Assembly: GCA_024699205.1 (NCBI GenBank)
Contig: JAILQA010000230.1
Coordinates: 1-18,888, forward strand
Direction of reading: 5' to 3'
Source of the DNA: Treponema sp.
GTDB lineage: Bacteria; Spirochaetota; Spirochaetia; Treponematales; Treponemataceae
Length of the DNA: 18,888 bases
A program made the translations under genes and the position numbers. Positions 1 to 7,862 of this stretch are shown here, piece after piece; positions within the stretch are counted from its first letter, which is position 1; the number at the start of each line of letters is the position of its first letter. The notes beneath the pieces were generated by a model that saw only the letters and a list, made by a program, of their open reading frames with translations, was not told where the DNA came from and did not search any database.

Positions 1-135
1 GTTGCTACAGAAGAATTCCCAGATTTAGATGTTATGGTTCGAGGAGCTATTAGTATGGGCCGCCGCCTGCAAGATCCTTTGGCTGAACTTGTAAAAATTG
101 ACCCAAAAGCTATTGGTGTTGGACTTTACCAACAT
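1..135 (+). pseudogene. tex: Internal fragment of a second, diverged tex gene, joined tail to tail to the - strand tex
   Basis: The frame is open from base 1 and encodes 45 residues that are identical to residues 437-481 of the - strand Tex (encoded at 331-197), including the [15 protein letters not shown] stretch. The two DNA copies differ at 22 of 135 bases, all synonymous, so this is not a recent duplicate of the neighbouring copy. The match ends abruptly at about 135. After that the frame reads antisense tex sequence for 31 codons and stops at 228. About seven bases (129-135) fit both sides of the junction. It may be a contig-end chimaera of two related strains or a real rearrangement; I favour an assembly or library artefact. 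The upstream part of this copy lies outside the window. Confidence 0.8.
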
Positions 136-1639
136 TATTTACAACAGAACTTACAACTTCATCCAGCTGTTCTGCAAGTTTTTTCTGATTTACATCGTGC
201 TGATAAAGTCCAACGCCAATTGCTTTAGGGTCAATCTTAACTAATTCAGCAAGAGGGTCCTGCAAGCGGCGGCCCATAGAAATAGCACCGCGAACCATAA
301 CATCCAAATCTGGGAATTCTTCGGTTGCAACAGGGCTTGCTGAATAAACAGAAGCACCAGATTCATCAACAACAGTGTATTTTACATCTTGATCAGCATA
401 ATTTTCGCTAAGAACCTTGCTTACAATTGCCTGAACTTCGTGACTTCCAGTTCCGTTTCCTACAGCAAGAACCTGAATATCATACTTGTCGATTGCATCG
501 TTAATTGCATCATAAGCACCTTTAGGGTCTTGTTCCTGGAAAATCTTAAAGAAGCCAAGATATTTTCCAGTTTCGTCCAAAGCAGCACATTTTGTACCGT
601 TTCTGTAACCTGGGTCTACACCAAGAACGCGGCTTCCCTTAATTGGCTGAGACATCAAAAGATTTTTTAAGTTTTCGCTGAATACACCAATTCCGTGAGC
701 ATCAGCTTCATCAGATTCATCACTGCGGATTTCACGAACTACAGCAGGAGAAAGCAGACGAACAATACCATCTTCAATTGCATCTTTGTGATAGTGATTA
801 TTGATGATTGTACGCTTCTGCAACAAAGAAACTGCACTGTCTACATCAACGTCAATTGTAACTTCAAGGGCACCTTCCCTTTCTGCACGGTTTATAGCAA
901 GAATACGGTGAGGCTTTACCTGATTAAGCGGCTCTTTGTAATCCCAGTACATCTGATAAGTAGAAGCTTTCTGGGCGGTTTCTTCATCCTGACCTTCCGG
1001 AACAATACCTTTTGTAACGATGTTTCCTTCTTTCATGTACAAATCGTGGATAGCTTCTCGGTTTGAAGTTTCCTGGCTTACACGTTCTGCAAGAATGTCC
1101 TGAGCGCCGGCGAGAGCATCAGCTGCACTGTCAACATTCAAAGCAGGATCTTCGTTGTCGGTTTTAATATATTTTTCTGCTTCTTTTTCGATTGTTTCAT
1201 CATCCATAGTCAGCATTGCATCTGCAAGACCTTCAAGTCCTTTTTCGGCAGCGACCATACCGCGTGTCTTCTTCTTTTTCTTGAATGGAGCCCACAAATC
1301 TTCAAGGGCGGTCAAGGTTGTGGCAGACATAATTGCGTTATCAAGAGATTCTGTTAATTTTCCCTGATTGAAAACACCTTTTACAATTTCAAGACGTCGT
1401 TCTTCAAGATTTTTGTATGACTTGAAGGAGTGATCTATACCCAAAACCTGAACTTCGTCGAGGTTGTCTGTTCTGTCTTTTCTATAACGGCTGATAAAAG
1501 CAACGGTACAACCTTCGTTAAAAAGGCTGATTACCGCACTTACCTGTGCAACGCGGATATTCAATTCTTCCGCAATTTTTTTCATGATTTCGACTTCATT
1601 AACTGTTAATGCGTCAATTGTTTCTTGAGTAAATTCCAT
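110..1639 (-). CDS. tex: Tex-family transcription accessory protein, C-terminus missing
   Basis: Tex (YhgF) is a cytoplasmic nucleic-acid-binding protein linked to transcription and RNA metabolism. Residues 1-504 are Tex-like: a helical N-terminal region, then a YqgF/RNase H-like domain beginning at about residue 334 with [11 protein letters not shown], followed by VGNGTGS (393-399), VDESGAS and the [20 protein letters not shown] region. The usual family length is near 770 residues, so the helix-hairpin-helix and S1 RNA-binding domains that should follow residue 504 are absent. The last five residues (505-509) come from the fold-back junction and are not native. The start at 1639 is supported by a promoter just upstream (-35 TTTACA, 17-bp spacer, -10 TAAAAT) that would give a leader of about three bases; no Shine-Dalgarno sequence is seen. 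Family assignment is firm; whether the gene is truly truncated in the cell is doubtful. Confidence 0.93.
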   Translation of the reverse strand: MEFTQETIDALTVNEVEIMKKIAEELNIRVAQVSAVISLFNEGCTVAFISRYRKDRTDNLDEVQVLGIDHSFKSYKNLEERRLEIVKGVFNQGKLTESLDNAIMSATTLTALEDLWAPFKKKKKTRGMVAAEKGLEGLADAMLTMDDETIEKEAEKYIKTDNEDPALNVDSAADALAGAQDILAERVSQETSNREAIHDLYMKEGNIVTKGIVPEGQDEETAQKASTYQMYWDYKEPLNQVKPHRILAINRAEREGALEVTIDVDVDSAVSLLQKRTIINNHYHKDAIEDGIVRLLSPAVVREIRSDESDEADAHGIGVFSENLKNLLMSQPIKGSRVLGVDPGYRNGTKCAALDETGKYLGFFKIFQEQDPKGAYDAINDAIDKYDIQVLAVGNGTGSHEVQAIVSKVLSENYADQDVKYTVVDESGASVYSASPVATEEFPDLDVMVRGAISMGRRLQDPLAELVKIDPKAIGVGLYQHDVNQKKLAEQLDEVVSSVVNNVGKVQHQ

Positions 1640-1648
1640 AGTTTTGAC

Positions 1649-1677
1649 ATTTTATGAGATTTAATGGCGGCTGTAAA
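1649..1677 (-). promoter_or_regulatory. Promoter of tex (predicted leaderless)
   Basis: On the - strand, TTTACA (1677-1672) and TAAAAT (1654-1649) are separated by 17 bp; each matches the sigma-70 consensus at five of six positions. The expected start of transcription falls near 1642, about three bases before the tex start codon. Confidence 0.55.
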
Positions 1678-1703
1678 GCGAAAAAACTGTCACTTAAGAA
1701 AAA

Positions 1704-2588
1704 TTATTCTGAGATTGAAATATCGCCTAAATATTCTGGTTTTATTCCGTTTGTCTGCTTTGCTTCATAAAGTTTCTGGAGCATTACATGGCAGTTTTCA
1801 GACATCATCTTATATAACTGAGGAACAAGACGGGCTCGCTGAATATCATCAAGATGAGCTTCTCCACTAGGAGACAGGAAAGCAAATACAAAAAGCATTC
1901 CTTCCGAAGTTGGTCGCTGGGCAATAAGAAGGGCATCAGAACGGAAAGTAAAACCGGAAAGAACAATCTGCACGTCTTTTACCTTTTCCCAGATTGTTAG
2001 CGAAAGGGCATTAGGATCCATACAAACAGAAAAATGGCTGAGACTTATATCTTTAAGAGCACCACTGTAATAATAATCCTGCTTCTTGAAGGTAAAAGTA
2101 CAAGACTTTGAACAAAGAGCACGGATATTCTGTCTTCGTCCTCTTGCCTGATTTGCATACAAGAGCTTCTGAATTATTTCAAGGTTTTCACGCCGCTGGT
2201 ATTCAAGCTGAATACAACCGCATTTTATACCAATATCAAAAAGATATTTTCTTTCAAGTAAGGTTTTGGCATTTTTTTCTGATTTTCTGGCATAAGTAAC
2301 ACCAATCAGAATATTAGGATATCTGTCCTGAAGTCTTTTTATATAAAAGTTCCAGGCTATTCCCGGTATTTCATAATCAATGTTAAAAAAAATAATTACA
2401 TCATGAAAAATCGAAATAATCGTTTCGATTTTTGTTTCTAAGGGGATAAAGCGACTGTTATCTATAAAGTAACATTCATACCCCAGCGAAAAATACTCTT
2501 CAAGAAAGTGCTCTGGAAACAAAGAAGTATCAGGGGTGATGAAAAATGTTTTTCGTCCTACAGCAAAATCATTTACAGTTATAGCCAA
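1704..2588 (-). CDS. PilZ-like domain protein with an uncharacterised N-terminal domain
   Basis: A soluble 294-residue protein with no signal peptide or membrane segment. Residues 148-190 resemble a PilZ c-di-GMP-binding core. An RxxxR element is formed by R152 to R156 in GRRQNIR, and a following D180-I-S element resembles the (D/N)xSxxG motif. In the second motif the usual glycine is replaced by histidine (DISLSH), so ligand binding is uncertain. The N-terminal 140 residues, with alternating strands and helices such as DVIIFFNID and NILIGVTYA, look like a receiver-type alpha/beta fold without clear phosphorylation residues; this is inference. Translation is proposed from TTG at 2588, which is preceded by AGAGG seven bases upstream. 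It may be a c-di-GMP-responsive regulator or simply a spirochaetal hypothetical protein. Confidence 0.6.
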   Translation of the reverse strand: MAITVNDFAVGRKTFFITPDTSLFPEHFLEEYFSLGYECYFIDNSRFIPLETKIETIISIFHDVIIFFNIDYEIPGIAWNFYIKRLQDRYPNILIGVTYARKSEKNAKTLLERKYLFDIGIKCGCIQLEYQRRENLEIIQKLLYANQARGRRQNIRALCSKSCTFTFKKQDYYYSGALKDISLSHFSVCMDPNALSLTIWEKVKDVQIVLSGFTFRSDALLIAQRPTSEGMLFVFAFLSPSGEAHLDDIQRARLVPQLYKMMSENCHVMLQKLYEAKQTNGIKPEYLGDISISE

Positions 2589-2606
2589 AGAAGACCTCTC
2601 GAAAAT

Positions 2607-2636
2607 ATTATACTATAAGATTTAAAAAAGTCTAAA
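2607..2636 (-). promoter_or_regulatory. Promoter of the PilZ-like gene
   Basis: On the - strand, TTTAGA (2636-2631) lies 18 bp from a perfect TATAAT (2612-2607). It sits in the 54-bp gap after the symporter gene and about 20 bases before the TTG start, which has its own ribosome binding site. Confidence 0.5.
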
Positions 2637-2642
2637 AAAATT

Positions 2643-3872
2643 TTAAATAAAATGTTGTATTTTGTGATGCTCTACAGTCTTTGTTTTTACAGCCACAATA
2701 TAACTTCCGAACATTGCTGTTGCAGTATCAAAAACAGAAGCAAAAGAACAGATTATTACAGAGGCTGGTTTCAAAAGCAGGAAGCTGGTCTCAAAGCCTT
2801 TTCCGTAACATTCACACAAAATAGTAAGCAGAATAAATGCAGCACCTGATGGAAATCCACCTAAAAGGAAGGAAAGACCAAAAGCAAGCAGAGAAACGAA
2901 TACTATATCACCAAAGGAAATACTCAAGCTTGAATAAGAACGCAGAATTAAAAAGAAACAGATTGTACTTACCAAAGCAGAACCGCCTCTTGAGAAAATA
3001 GCAAAGAGAGGATAAGTAAAACCGTTACAGCGCCTTCTTATTCCAAGACTTTCTTTTCCGTGTCTGAAAATCAATGACAAAGAAAGAGTTGAGTCCCCGC
3101 TTACAAAAGAAAGCATCATTGGTGCAAGGCTGGCATATAACACGCGGTAGGGATGTGGATCATGACATACATATCGAATAATAATAGGATAAATAATTCC
3201 TACTACAATCACTAAATCGACCAGGAACATCAAAATTATTGGAGTATAAATGCCGTTTGCAATCACAGAGCGGAACATTATTGTCCAGGCACATACGGTT
3301 GCAATTATGAGGACAGCCATGATTTCTGTAAAGAAGGTTGCGATGTTATAAAAAAGCTTTGAAAAAGAATCTGCAAGGGAAGATACAGGCTTAAAGGTAA
3401 TCTGGTCTGAAGCACTTTCCCAACCGATTAATCCACCAAATAAAAAGGCAAAAAGAACATAAGAGCCTTCATGCAAAATATCAATCGTAGAAATTGAAAA
3501 GAGCGATAAAAGCAGATTTTTTGCATTTACGCTTGTTATTTCTGTTGCTGTATCAATTGTGATAGGGATTCTAGGAAGCTTTACAAGGATGATTGAAGCA
3601 GTTCCAATGATAGTCAGCAATAATGAAGAAACTATGATAATAAGAAAAGTCCACAAGGTACTTTTTAATATAAGCTTAGACAACCTTAATTTGTTGATTG
3701 CGACAGCTGTTGTAGAAAAAATCAGCAGAATTACAAGATAATCTCCGAATCTAATGACAAAATCTGTTATTAATGAAAGGACAGCTGCTCCGGTTGGATT
3801 ATCTACAGGAAGAACAAGAGCCGCTATCACACCTAATGCAATACCAATTAAATATTTTATCCAAACTTTCAT
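2643..3872 (-). CDS. SDF/DAACS-family dicarboxylate or amino acid:cation symporter
   Basis: A 409-residue integral membrane protein with many hydrophobic segments, about the size of GltP/SstT/DctA carriers. Family landmarks are shifted but recognisable. A serine-rich hairpin-1 element contains SGDST (258-262). FSRGGSALV (from 293) occupies the place of the NMDGT region of transmembrane segment 7, and GGFPSGAAF (from 338) corresponds to hairpin 2. The NMDGT motif itself, part of the sodium/substrate site in characterised members, is not present, so substrate and coupling ion cannot be stated. The start ATG at 3872 lies six bases after a TATAAT box, with no Shine-Dalgarno sequence, suggesting a leaderless message. 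It diverges from the unknown gene at 3929 through a shared symmetrical promoter. Confidence 0.75.
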   Translation of the reverse strand: MKVWIKYLIGIALGVIAALVLPVDNPTGAAVLSLITDFVIRFGDYLVILLIFSTTAVAINKLRLSKLILKSTLWTFLIIIVSSLLLTIIGTASIILVKLPRIPITIDTATEITSVNAKNLLLSLFSISTIDILHEGSYVLFAFLFGGLIGWESASDQITFKPVSSLADSFSKLFYNIATFFTEIMAVLIIATVCAWTIMFRSVIANGIYTPIILMFLVDLVIVVGIIYPIIIRYVCHDPHPYRVLYASLAPMMLSFVSGDSTLSLSLIFRHGKESLGIRRRCNGFTYPLFAIFSRGGSALVSTICFFLILRSYSSLSISFGDIVFVSLLAFGLSFLLGGFPSGAAFILLTILCECYGKGFETSFLLLKPASVIICSFASVFDTATAMFGSYIVAVKTKTVEHHKIQHFI

Positions 3873-3878
3873 TCTGCC

Positions 3879-3921
3879 ATTATAACATACTATAGAATCA
3901 CATTCTATAGTATGTTATAAT
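3879..3921. promoter_or_regulatory. Symmetrical bidirectional promoter in a 20-bp perfect inverted repeat
   Basis: Arms 3879-3898 and 3902-3921 are perfect reverse complements around a 3-bp centre. Each arm ends in a perfect extended -10 element, TGTTATAAT, facing outward (3913-3921 on +, 3887-3879 on -). Start codons lie seven bases (+ strand, 3929) and six bases (- strand, 3872) beyond the boxes, so both transcripts should begin at or next to the start codon. The same palindrome could be an operator; that is inference. Confidence 0.65.
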
Positions 3922-3928
3922 AAGATTT

Positions 3929-4660
3929 ATGAGTGAGCTTTTGTTGATTGGCAAGGAACTGCCTGATTGTCTTGATTTTGCTGAATCCCTTTCTAAAAAT
4001 GGCCGTAAGATTTTTACAACCTCTAAAGATGATAATAAAATTGCAGATTTTGAAGCAGAAAATATCTTTTCTGCAGGCTGGAACAAGGCTTCTGCAATTT
4101 CTTCCCGGGCTCTTCTCATAAAAAATGAAACTAAATTGCCCGCAACAAATGAATACATCATATACTTTGACAGTCTATACTACGCACAAAAGTTTGATTC
4201 TGACCGTGCAGAAAATATTTCTATGGCTGTAGATGCAATGATAAACAGCTATCAGCTATTTCTAAATGAACTTCTTTCCCGACTTGAACAGAAAAAAGAA
4301 GCGGCTGTAATAGTTTTTCTTGTAAAAACTTATCCTTCAAAATACGAAATTGCTCATTTTGGAAGTAAAAATGTGAATATGCATCCTGTAAGTAATATTG
4401 TAAATGCAGCTCAGCAGGCATTTATCTCTCTTGCAGAAAATATTTCAACTTTAGTCGGCGAACGCACTTATTTATCAGTACTGCTTGCAAAATGCGAGCC
4501 TTCAAATGAGCTTTTCTCCAGTGAAAAAGCACTTGCAGAATGGACAGTACAGGGAATCGACACAATCAAAAATATGAAAAACCATCAAACTGCAAAACAG
4601 GCCGAAACATGGGTAAAAGCTGGTGCAAAAATCCCGACAGGTTTTTCTCTCTTCAAATAA
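3929..4660 (+). CDS. Conserved-type hypothetical protein, possibly a degenerate SDR (Rossmann) fold
   Basis: I do not recognise this 243-residue soluble protein with certainty. It opens with a hydrophobic strand (ELLLIGKEL). A central helix-rich stretch (FDSLYYAQKF to LLSRLEQ) is followed by a strand (AAVIVFLVKTYPS), then a long helix (NIVNAAQQAFISLAENIS) and another strand (YLSVLLAKCEPSNE). This order resembles a short-chain dehydrogenase, but the glycine-rich TGxxxGxG and YxxxK motifs are not evident, so enzymatic activity is doubtful. The ATG at 3929 lies seven bases after an extended -10 box and has no Shine-Dalgarno sequence. rsmI follows 43 bp downstream with its own promoter. It could equally be a lineage-specific protein of unrelated fold. 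Confidence 0.6.
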   Translation: MSELLLIGKELPDCLDFAESLSKNGRKIFTTSKDDNKIADFEAENIFSAGWNKASAISSRALLIKNETKLPATNEYIIYFDSLYYAQKFDSDRAENISMAVDAMINSYQLFLNELLSRLEQKKEAAVIVFLVKTYPSKYEIAHFGSKNVNMHPVSNIVNAAQQAFISLAENISTLVGERTYLSVLLAKCEPSNELFSSEKALAEWTVQGIDTIKNMKNHQTAKQAETWVKAGAKIPTGFSLFK

Positions 4661-4668
4661 AAATCCTC

Positions 4669-4697
4669 TTGTTTCATATTCTCTTTAGCATTATAAT
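4669..4697 (+). promoter_or_regulatory. Promoter of rsmI (predicted leaderless)
   Basis: TTGTTT (4669-4674) and a perfect TATAAT (4692-4697) are spaced by 17 bp. The GTG start of rsmI at 4704 is six bases after the -10 box, which is where transcription should begin. No ribosome binding site lies between them. Confidence 0.55.
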
Positions 4698-4703
4698 AGT
4701 ATT

Positions 4704-5411
4704 GTGTCTGAACTATATATTGTAGGAACTCCTATTGGGAACTTGGATGACATTACCTTCAGGGCGATAGAGACTTTTAAAAAAGTTGATTTTATTGCTT
4801 GTGAAGATACCCGTCACACCCTGCAGCTTTTGAATCATTTTGAAATCAAAAAGCCGCTTATTTCCTGTAGAGCGCAGAATGAAAAAATTGCTGGCGAGAA
4901 AATTGTAAAGCTTTTGGATGAAGGTCATTCGGTTGCTTATGCCAGTGATGCAGGAACTCCGGGAATTAGTGATCCGGGTGCTGTCCTTGTAGATGTTGTA
5001 AGAGCTGCGAATCATACGATTGTTCCTATACCAGGACCGACTGCTTTTTCTACTTTAGTAAGTGCAGCAGGAACAGGTGGAAAAACCCTTATTTTTGAAG
5101 GATTTCTTTCGCCTAAACCGGGTCGGCGCAGAAGCAGATTAAAAGAATTACTTGCGACTGGAGATGCTGTAATAATTTACGAATCTCCTTTCAGAATTAC
5201 TAAACTTTTATCTGACCTTGCCGATATAGATAGTAATAGACGCGTAGTAGTTGGCCGTGAGCTCACAAAGCTGCATGAAGAAATTACCAGTGGGACCGCT
5301 GCAGAACTGCTAAAGGATTATTCGGAACGGAATTCAATTAAAGGTGAATTTGCCGTTTTTATTTCTGGAACAAAAAATATTCAACTTTCTGATGAATCTG
5401 CCGATAATTAA
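4704..5411 (+). CDS. rsmI: 16S rRNA (cytidine(1402)-2'-O)-methyltransferase RsmI
   Basis: RsmI uses S-adenosylmethionine to methylate the ribose of C1402 in the 16S rRNA decoding centre. The tetrapyrrole-methylase fold is evident: GTPIGNLDDITFRA (8-21), CEDTRHT (33-39), SDAGTPGISDPG (81-92), PIPGPTA (108-114), FEGFLSPKPGRRRSRL and YESPFRI all match the family. The protein has 235 residues, shorter than the roughly 286 of the E. coli enzyme, and lacks most of the C-terminal extension; this is common in smaller homologues. The start is GTG at 4704, because the family-conserved ELYIVGTPIGNL begins immediately after it and the promoter -10 box lies just upstream. flgM follows 21 bp after the stop, so the two are probably co-transcribed. 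Confidence 0.95.
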   Translation: MSELYIVGTPIGNLDDITFRAIETFKKVDFIACEDTRHTLQLLNHFEIKKPLISCRAQNEKIAGEKIVKLLDEGHSVAYASDAGTPGISDPGAVLVDVVRAANHTIVPIPGPTAFSTLVSAAGTGGKTLIFEGFLSPKPGRRRSRLKELLATGDAVIIYESPFRITKLLSDLADIDSNRRVVVGRELTKLHEEITSGTAAELLKDYSERNSIKGEFAVFISGTKNIQLSDESADN

Positions 5412-5432
5412 AAGGTAGAGAGGTAGGACGTA

Positions 5433-5720
5433 ATGATGATAAATGGTGTAAACAGTATTAACTCTCTGAACAATGTTCAGAATCTCCGCAAAACAGAAAA
5501 CTCTGCTAAAGTAACAGACAACGCAGATTCTATTCAGGTTTCAAAGGAAGCTCTTGAAAAGGCTGAGGCTTATTATCTCGAAAAGGTAGCTGCAGAAACT
5601 CCGAATGTACGTGCCGATCGCATAGCAGAAATTAAAGCTAAGATTAAGGATCCGTCCTATTTAAGTGATGCAGTAATTAAGTCAACAGCAGAAAAATTCT
5701 TGACAAGCATCGGTCTTTAA
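5433..5720 (+). CDS. flgM: Anti-sigma-28 factor FlgM
   Basis: FlgM binds the flagellar sigma factor FliA (sigma-28) and holds it inactive until the hook-basal body is complete. This 95-residue protein has the usual small size, a low-complexity Asn/Ser-rich N-terminus expected to be disordered, a VSKEALEKAEAYY segment, and the C-terminal sigma-binding region with RADRIAEIKAKIKDPSYL followed by a terminal helix. The ATG at 5433 is preceded by an AGG-rich ribosome binding site (GAGAGGTAGGA). A second ATG directly after it (5436) could also serve as start. It lies 21 bp after rsmI and is followed by a rho-independent terminator, so it probably closes that transcript. No other flagellar gene is in the window. 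The presence of FlgM implies a motile organism with a sigma-28 checkpoint. Confidence 0.9.
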   Translation: MMINGVNSINSLNNVQNLRKTENSAKVTDNADSIQVSKEALEKAEAYYLEKVAAETPNVRADRIAEIKAKIKDPSYLSDAVIKSTAEKFLTSIGL

Positions 5721-5781
5721 TTTTTCGCCTTGTCTAAAATTTCGGTTGTCTAAATTCTCGTTGAAAAGAATTTAAAGAAAG

Positions 5782-5816
5782 AAGACGGAATTCGTAAAAG
5801 AATCCGTCTTTTTTTG
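5782..5816 (+). terminator. Rho-independent terminator after flgM
   Basis: AGACGGAATTC (5783-5793) pairs with GAATCCGTCT (5800-5809), leaving one bulged base and a six-base loop, and a run of T residues follows (5809-5815). It lies about 65 bp after the flgM stop and 50 bp before the next gene. Confidence 0.8.
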
Positions 5817-5867
5817 TTTTTATAAAGAAGCAGGAATAGAAAAACAATATCAAAAAGGGGAATAAGA

Positions 5868-7016
5868 ATGTCAGATTTTATTTTTAGGATTTCACCAAAT
5901 GTCGTATTAGGCTCCTACACCTTAAGCAGACTGGGGCAGCAGGTAAAAGAATGGGGAACAAGATTTATGCTTATAATCGACCCAGTTCTTAATGAAATGA
6001 AGATTCAGGAAAACGTAATCCAAACCCTAAATGACAGAAAAATCGATATTTTTATTTTTAACGAAATCACGCAAGGTGCAAATACAAAAACAATTCAAAG
6101 AGCTTTGTCACTTGCAAAAGAAGGTCATGTTCATGGAATTATTGCTGTCGGCGGTTCAAAAGCTCTGAACATAGGACGACTGGTTGCTGCTTTTTATAAT
6201 GAGATTCATGATTTTTATACTTTTGTAGACGGCGCATTTCCAACGACAGCTCCGATTCCTTGTATCTGCGTTCCTACAACCTACAAAATGCCTTACATTT
6301 TTACAAATGAAGTTCCGGTTACAGATTCACGCTCTAATCAACTTAAAATTATGAAAGTGCAGCATAATCTCTGCAAACTGGCACTTATAGACCCGAATCT
6401 GACTTTATCTTTAACAGACAATCAAAAATCTACCCTGGCAATAGACTTGATGAATGAAGGAGTTGAATCCTATCTTTCACAAAAAGCAAACTTTTTCAGC
6501 GATATGTTTGTAGAAAAGGGACTTGAACTTTTGGTTTACGCTTTGGACGGTTCACCTTCCCTTGAGATTACCACTCCAGAAGAAGTTCTTTTATCACAGG
6601 CTGGCTTAATGATTTCCCTGGCAAGTGCTTCCAGTTCCCTTGGCTTAAGCTCTATGCTTTCTATGACAATTAATTCACGTTACTACCTGAATAAATCTTT
6701 AATTTCATCTATAATATTCCCATATGCAGTAGAAGATGCATTAACTTTTAAAAGTGCACGACTGGAAAAACTTGCCCACATCATGAGGATTGTATCTGAA
6801 GACGTAAAGGGACAGGATGCTTCAAAAGCACTTGTTGATAATATCCGTCAGAGAATTGCAAAATCAAATCTGCCTGCAAGATTAAAGGACGTAAAACTTA
6901 CAATTGAGCAGCTTTCTCTTGCCGTAGATGATGTCAGCCAGAACGATATTATCAACAAACTTCCTCGCAGCATGTCTACTGATGATATTTTTGATTTTAT
7001 TAAGCAGGCTTACTAA
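5868..7016 (+). CDS. Iron-containing alcohol dehydrogenase-like protein with degenerate active site
   Basis: The 382-residue length and order of elements follow the group III (Fe) alcohol dehydrogenase/glycerol dehydrogenase fold: an N-terminal nucleotide-binding half with IIAVGGSKALNIGR (from 91) and VPTTYKMPYIFTNE (from 135), then a helical half. The motifs are altered. GGGSxxD reads GGSKAL, and PTTxGTGSE reads PTTYKMPYIF. Of the four metal ligands (D196, H200, H263, H277 in FucO), only the aspartate is kept (D193). The others align with E197, S262 and K276; the 14-residue spacing of the last pair is preserved. The protein is therefore probably not a standard Fe/Zn-dependent alcohol dehydrogenase and may be a pseudoenzyme with a regulatory or binding role. 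Start ATG has a strong AAAAGGGGAA site upstream. The methyltransferase gene begins three bases after its stop. Confidence 0.75.
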   Translation: MSDFIFRISPNVVLGSYTLSRLGQQVKEWGTRFMLIIDPVLNEMKIQENVIQTLNDRKIDIFIFNEITQGANTKTIQRALSLAKEGHVHGIIAVGGSKALNIGRLVAAFYNEIHDFYTFVDGAFPTTAPIPCICVPTTYKMPYIFTNEVPVTDSRSNQLKIMKVQHNLCKLALIDPNLTLSLTDNQKSTLAIDLMNEGVESYLSQKANFFSDMFVEKGLELLVYALDGSPSLEITTPEEVLLSQAGLMISLASASSSLGLSSMLSMTINSRYYLNKSLISSIIFPYAVEDALTFKSARLEKLAHIMRIVSEDVKGQDASKALVDNIRQRIAKSNLPARLKDVKLTIEQLSLAVDDVSQNDIINKLPRSMSTDDIFDFIKQAY

Positions 7017-7019
7017 AAA

Positions 7020-7847
7020 ATGATTGAACCATCAAAACTATTTCAGCTCGAAGGCGGACAGAAAAGACGCAAGCTGGCACTTACCTATGGTGCTCTTGAA
7101 CGCGACATTCTGGGAATTGCCGAAAAAGGAACCGAATATAATTTTCAGAATATTACCCGCTCTGATTATATAAAAAAAATTACCGTGCTTTTTCTAAAAG
7201 ACCCTAAACTTTCAGAAGAAGCAAGAACCGAAATCCTCAGGCTTTTGTCTGAAAATCCAGTTGATGAACTCAGGCTTTGTAATTACGCCCGAAACTGTCT
7301 TCTTGCAATACTTGGAAGCTTTCCTGCTGAATGGGATTTGGTAATTGCTCCCCACGCGGCTCCAACAGATGAAAATGGCGTAGTTAGAAAACGAGATTTT
7401 TACCCGGGAACTGCCGTTTATGCCGAAGATATCCGTTCGCCTTTTAATGTAGGTTCAATTTTCAGGACGGCAGAAGCAATGGGAATAGAAAAGGTTTACA
7501 TTTCTCCCTGTTGTACAGCCCCGAATCAGCAGAGGGCAATAAGAAGTGGAATGGGCTGCATTGAAACTCTTGGCTATGAACAGAAAAGTCTTGACCAGTT
7601 GCCAGATGATATCCCTGTTTTTGCCCTGGAAACAGGTGGAACAGATATAAATGACTTTGACTTTCCGCAAAAAGGAATCTGCATAATCGGTTCGGAAGAA
7701 TTGGGAGTAAGCCCGGAAGCTTTAAAAAGAGCGACTTACGGAAGAGTTACTATTCCAATGAAAGGACTAAAAGCCTCTTTGAATGTTGGGGTTGCCTTTG
7801 GAATACTCATGCAAAAATGGGTTGAAGCTCTGGAAAAAGCAAAGTAG
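7020..7847 (+). CDS. SpoU/TrmH-family RNA 2'-O-methyltransferase
   Basis: SPOUT-class enzymes transfer a methyl group from S-adenosylmethionine to a ribose 2'-OH in tRNA or rRNA. All three SpoU motifs are present in the C-terminal half: motif 1 EDIRSPFNVGSIFRT (136-150), with the conserved N and R; motif 2 IGSEELG (223-229); and motif 3 IPMKGLKASLNVGVA (245-259), part of the trefoil knot that binds the cofactor. The N-terminal 130 residues are not a recognised substrate-binding domain, so the target base cannot be named. Length (275) is normal for the family. The start follows the preceding stop by three bases without a clear ribosome binding site, so translation is probably coupled to the ADH-like gene. 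Its stop lies only 15 bp from the stop of the convergent HDOD gene. Confidence 0.88.
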   Translation: MIEPSKLFQLEGGQKRRKLALTYGALERDILGIAEKGTEYNFQNITRSDYIKKITVLFLKDPKLSEEARTEILRLLSENPVDELRLCNYARNCLLAILGSFPAEWDLVIAPHAAPTDENGVVRKRDFYPGTAVYAEDIRSPFNVGSIFRTAEAMGIEKVYISPCCTAPNQQRAIRSGMGCIETLGYEQKSLDQLPDDIPVFALETGGTDINDFDFPQKGICIIGSEELGVSPEALKRATYGRVTIPMKGLKASLNVGVAFGILMQKWVEALEKAK

Positions 7848-7862
7848 ATTTTTAAGTCTTGC

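Noticed and set aside
34..228. A 64-residue + strand open frame at the left edge
   Set aside because: Its first part is a tex fragment open from base 1 and the rest is antisense to the neighbouring tex; it is a product of the fold-back and not a gene of its own.
5730..5760. Imperfect direct repeat (TTGTCTAAA...) after flgM
   Set aside because: Two short, AT-rich, imperfect copies only; too little to call an element, and the true terminator is the hairpin just downstream.
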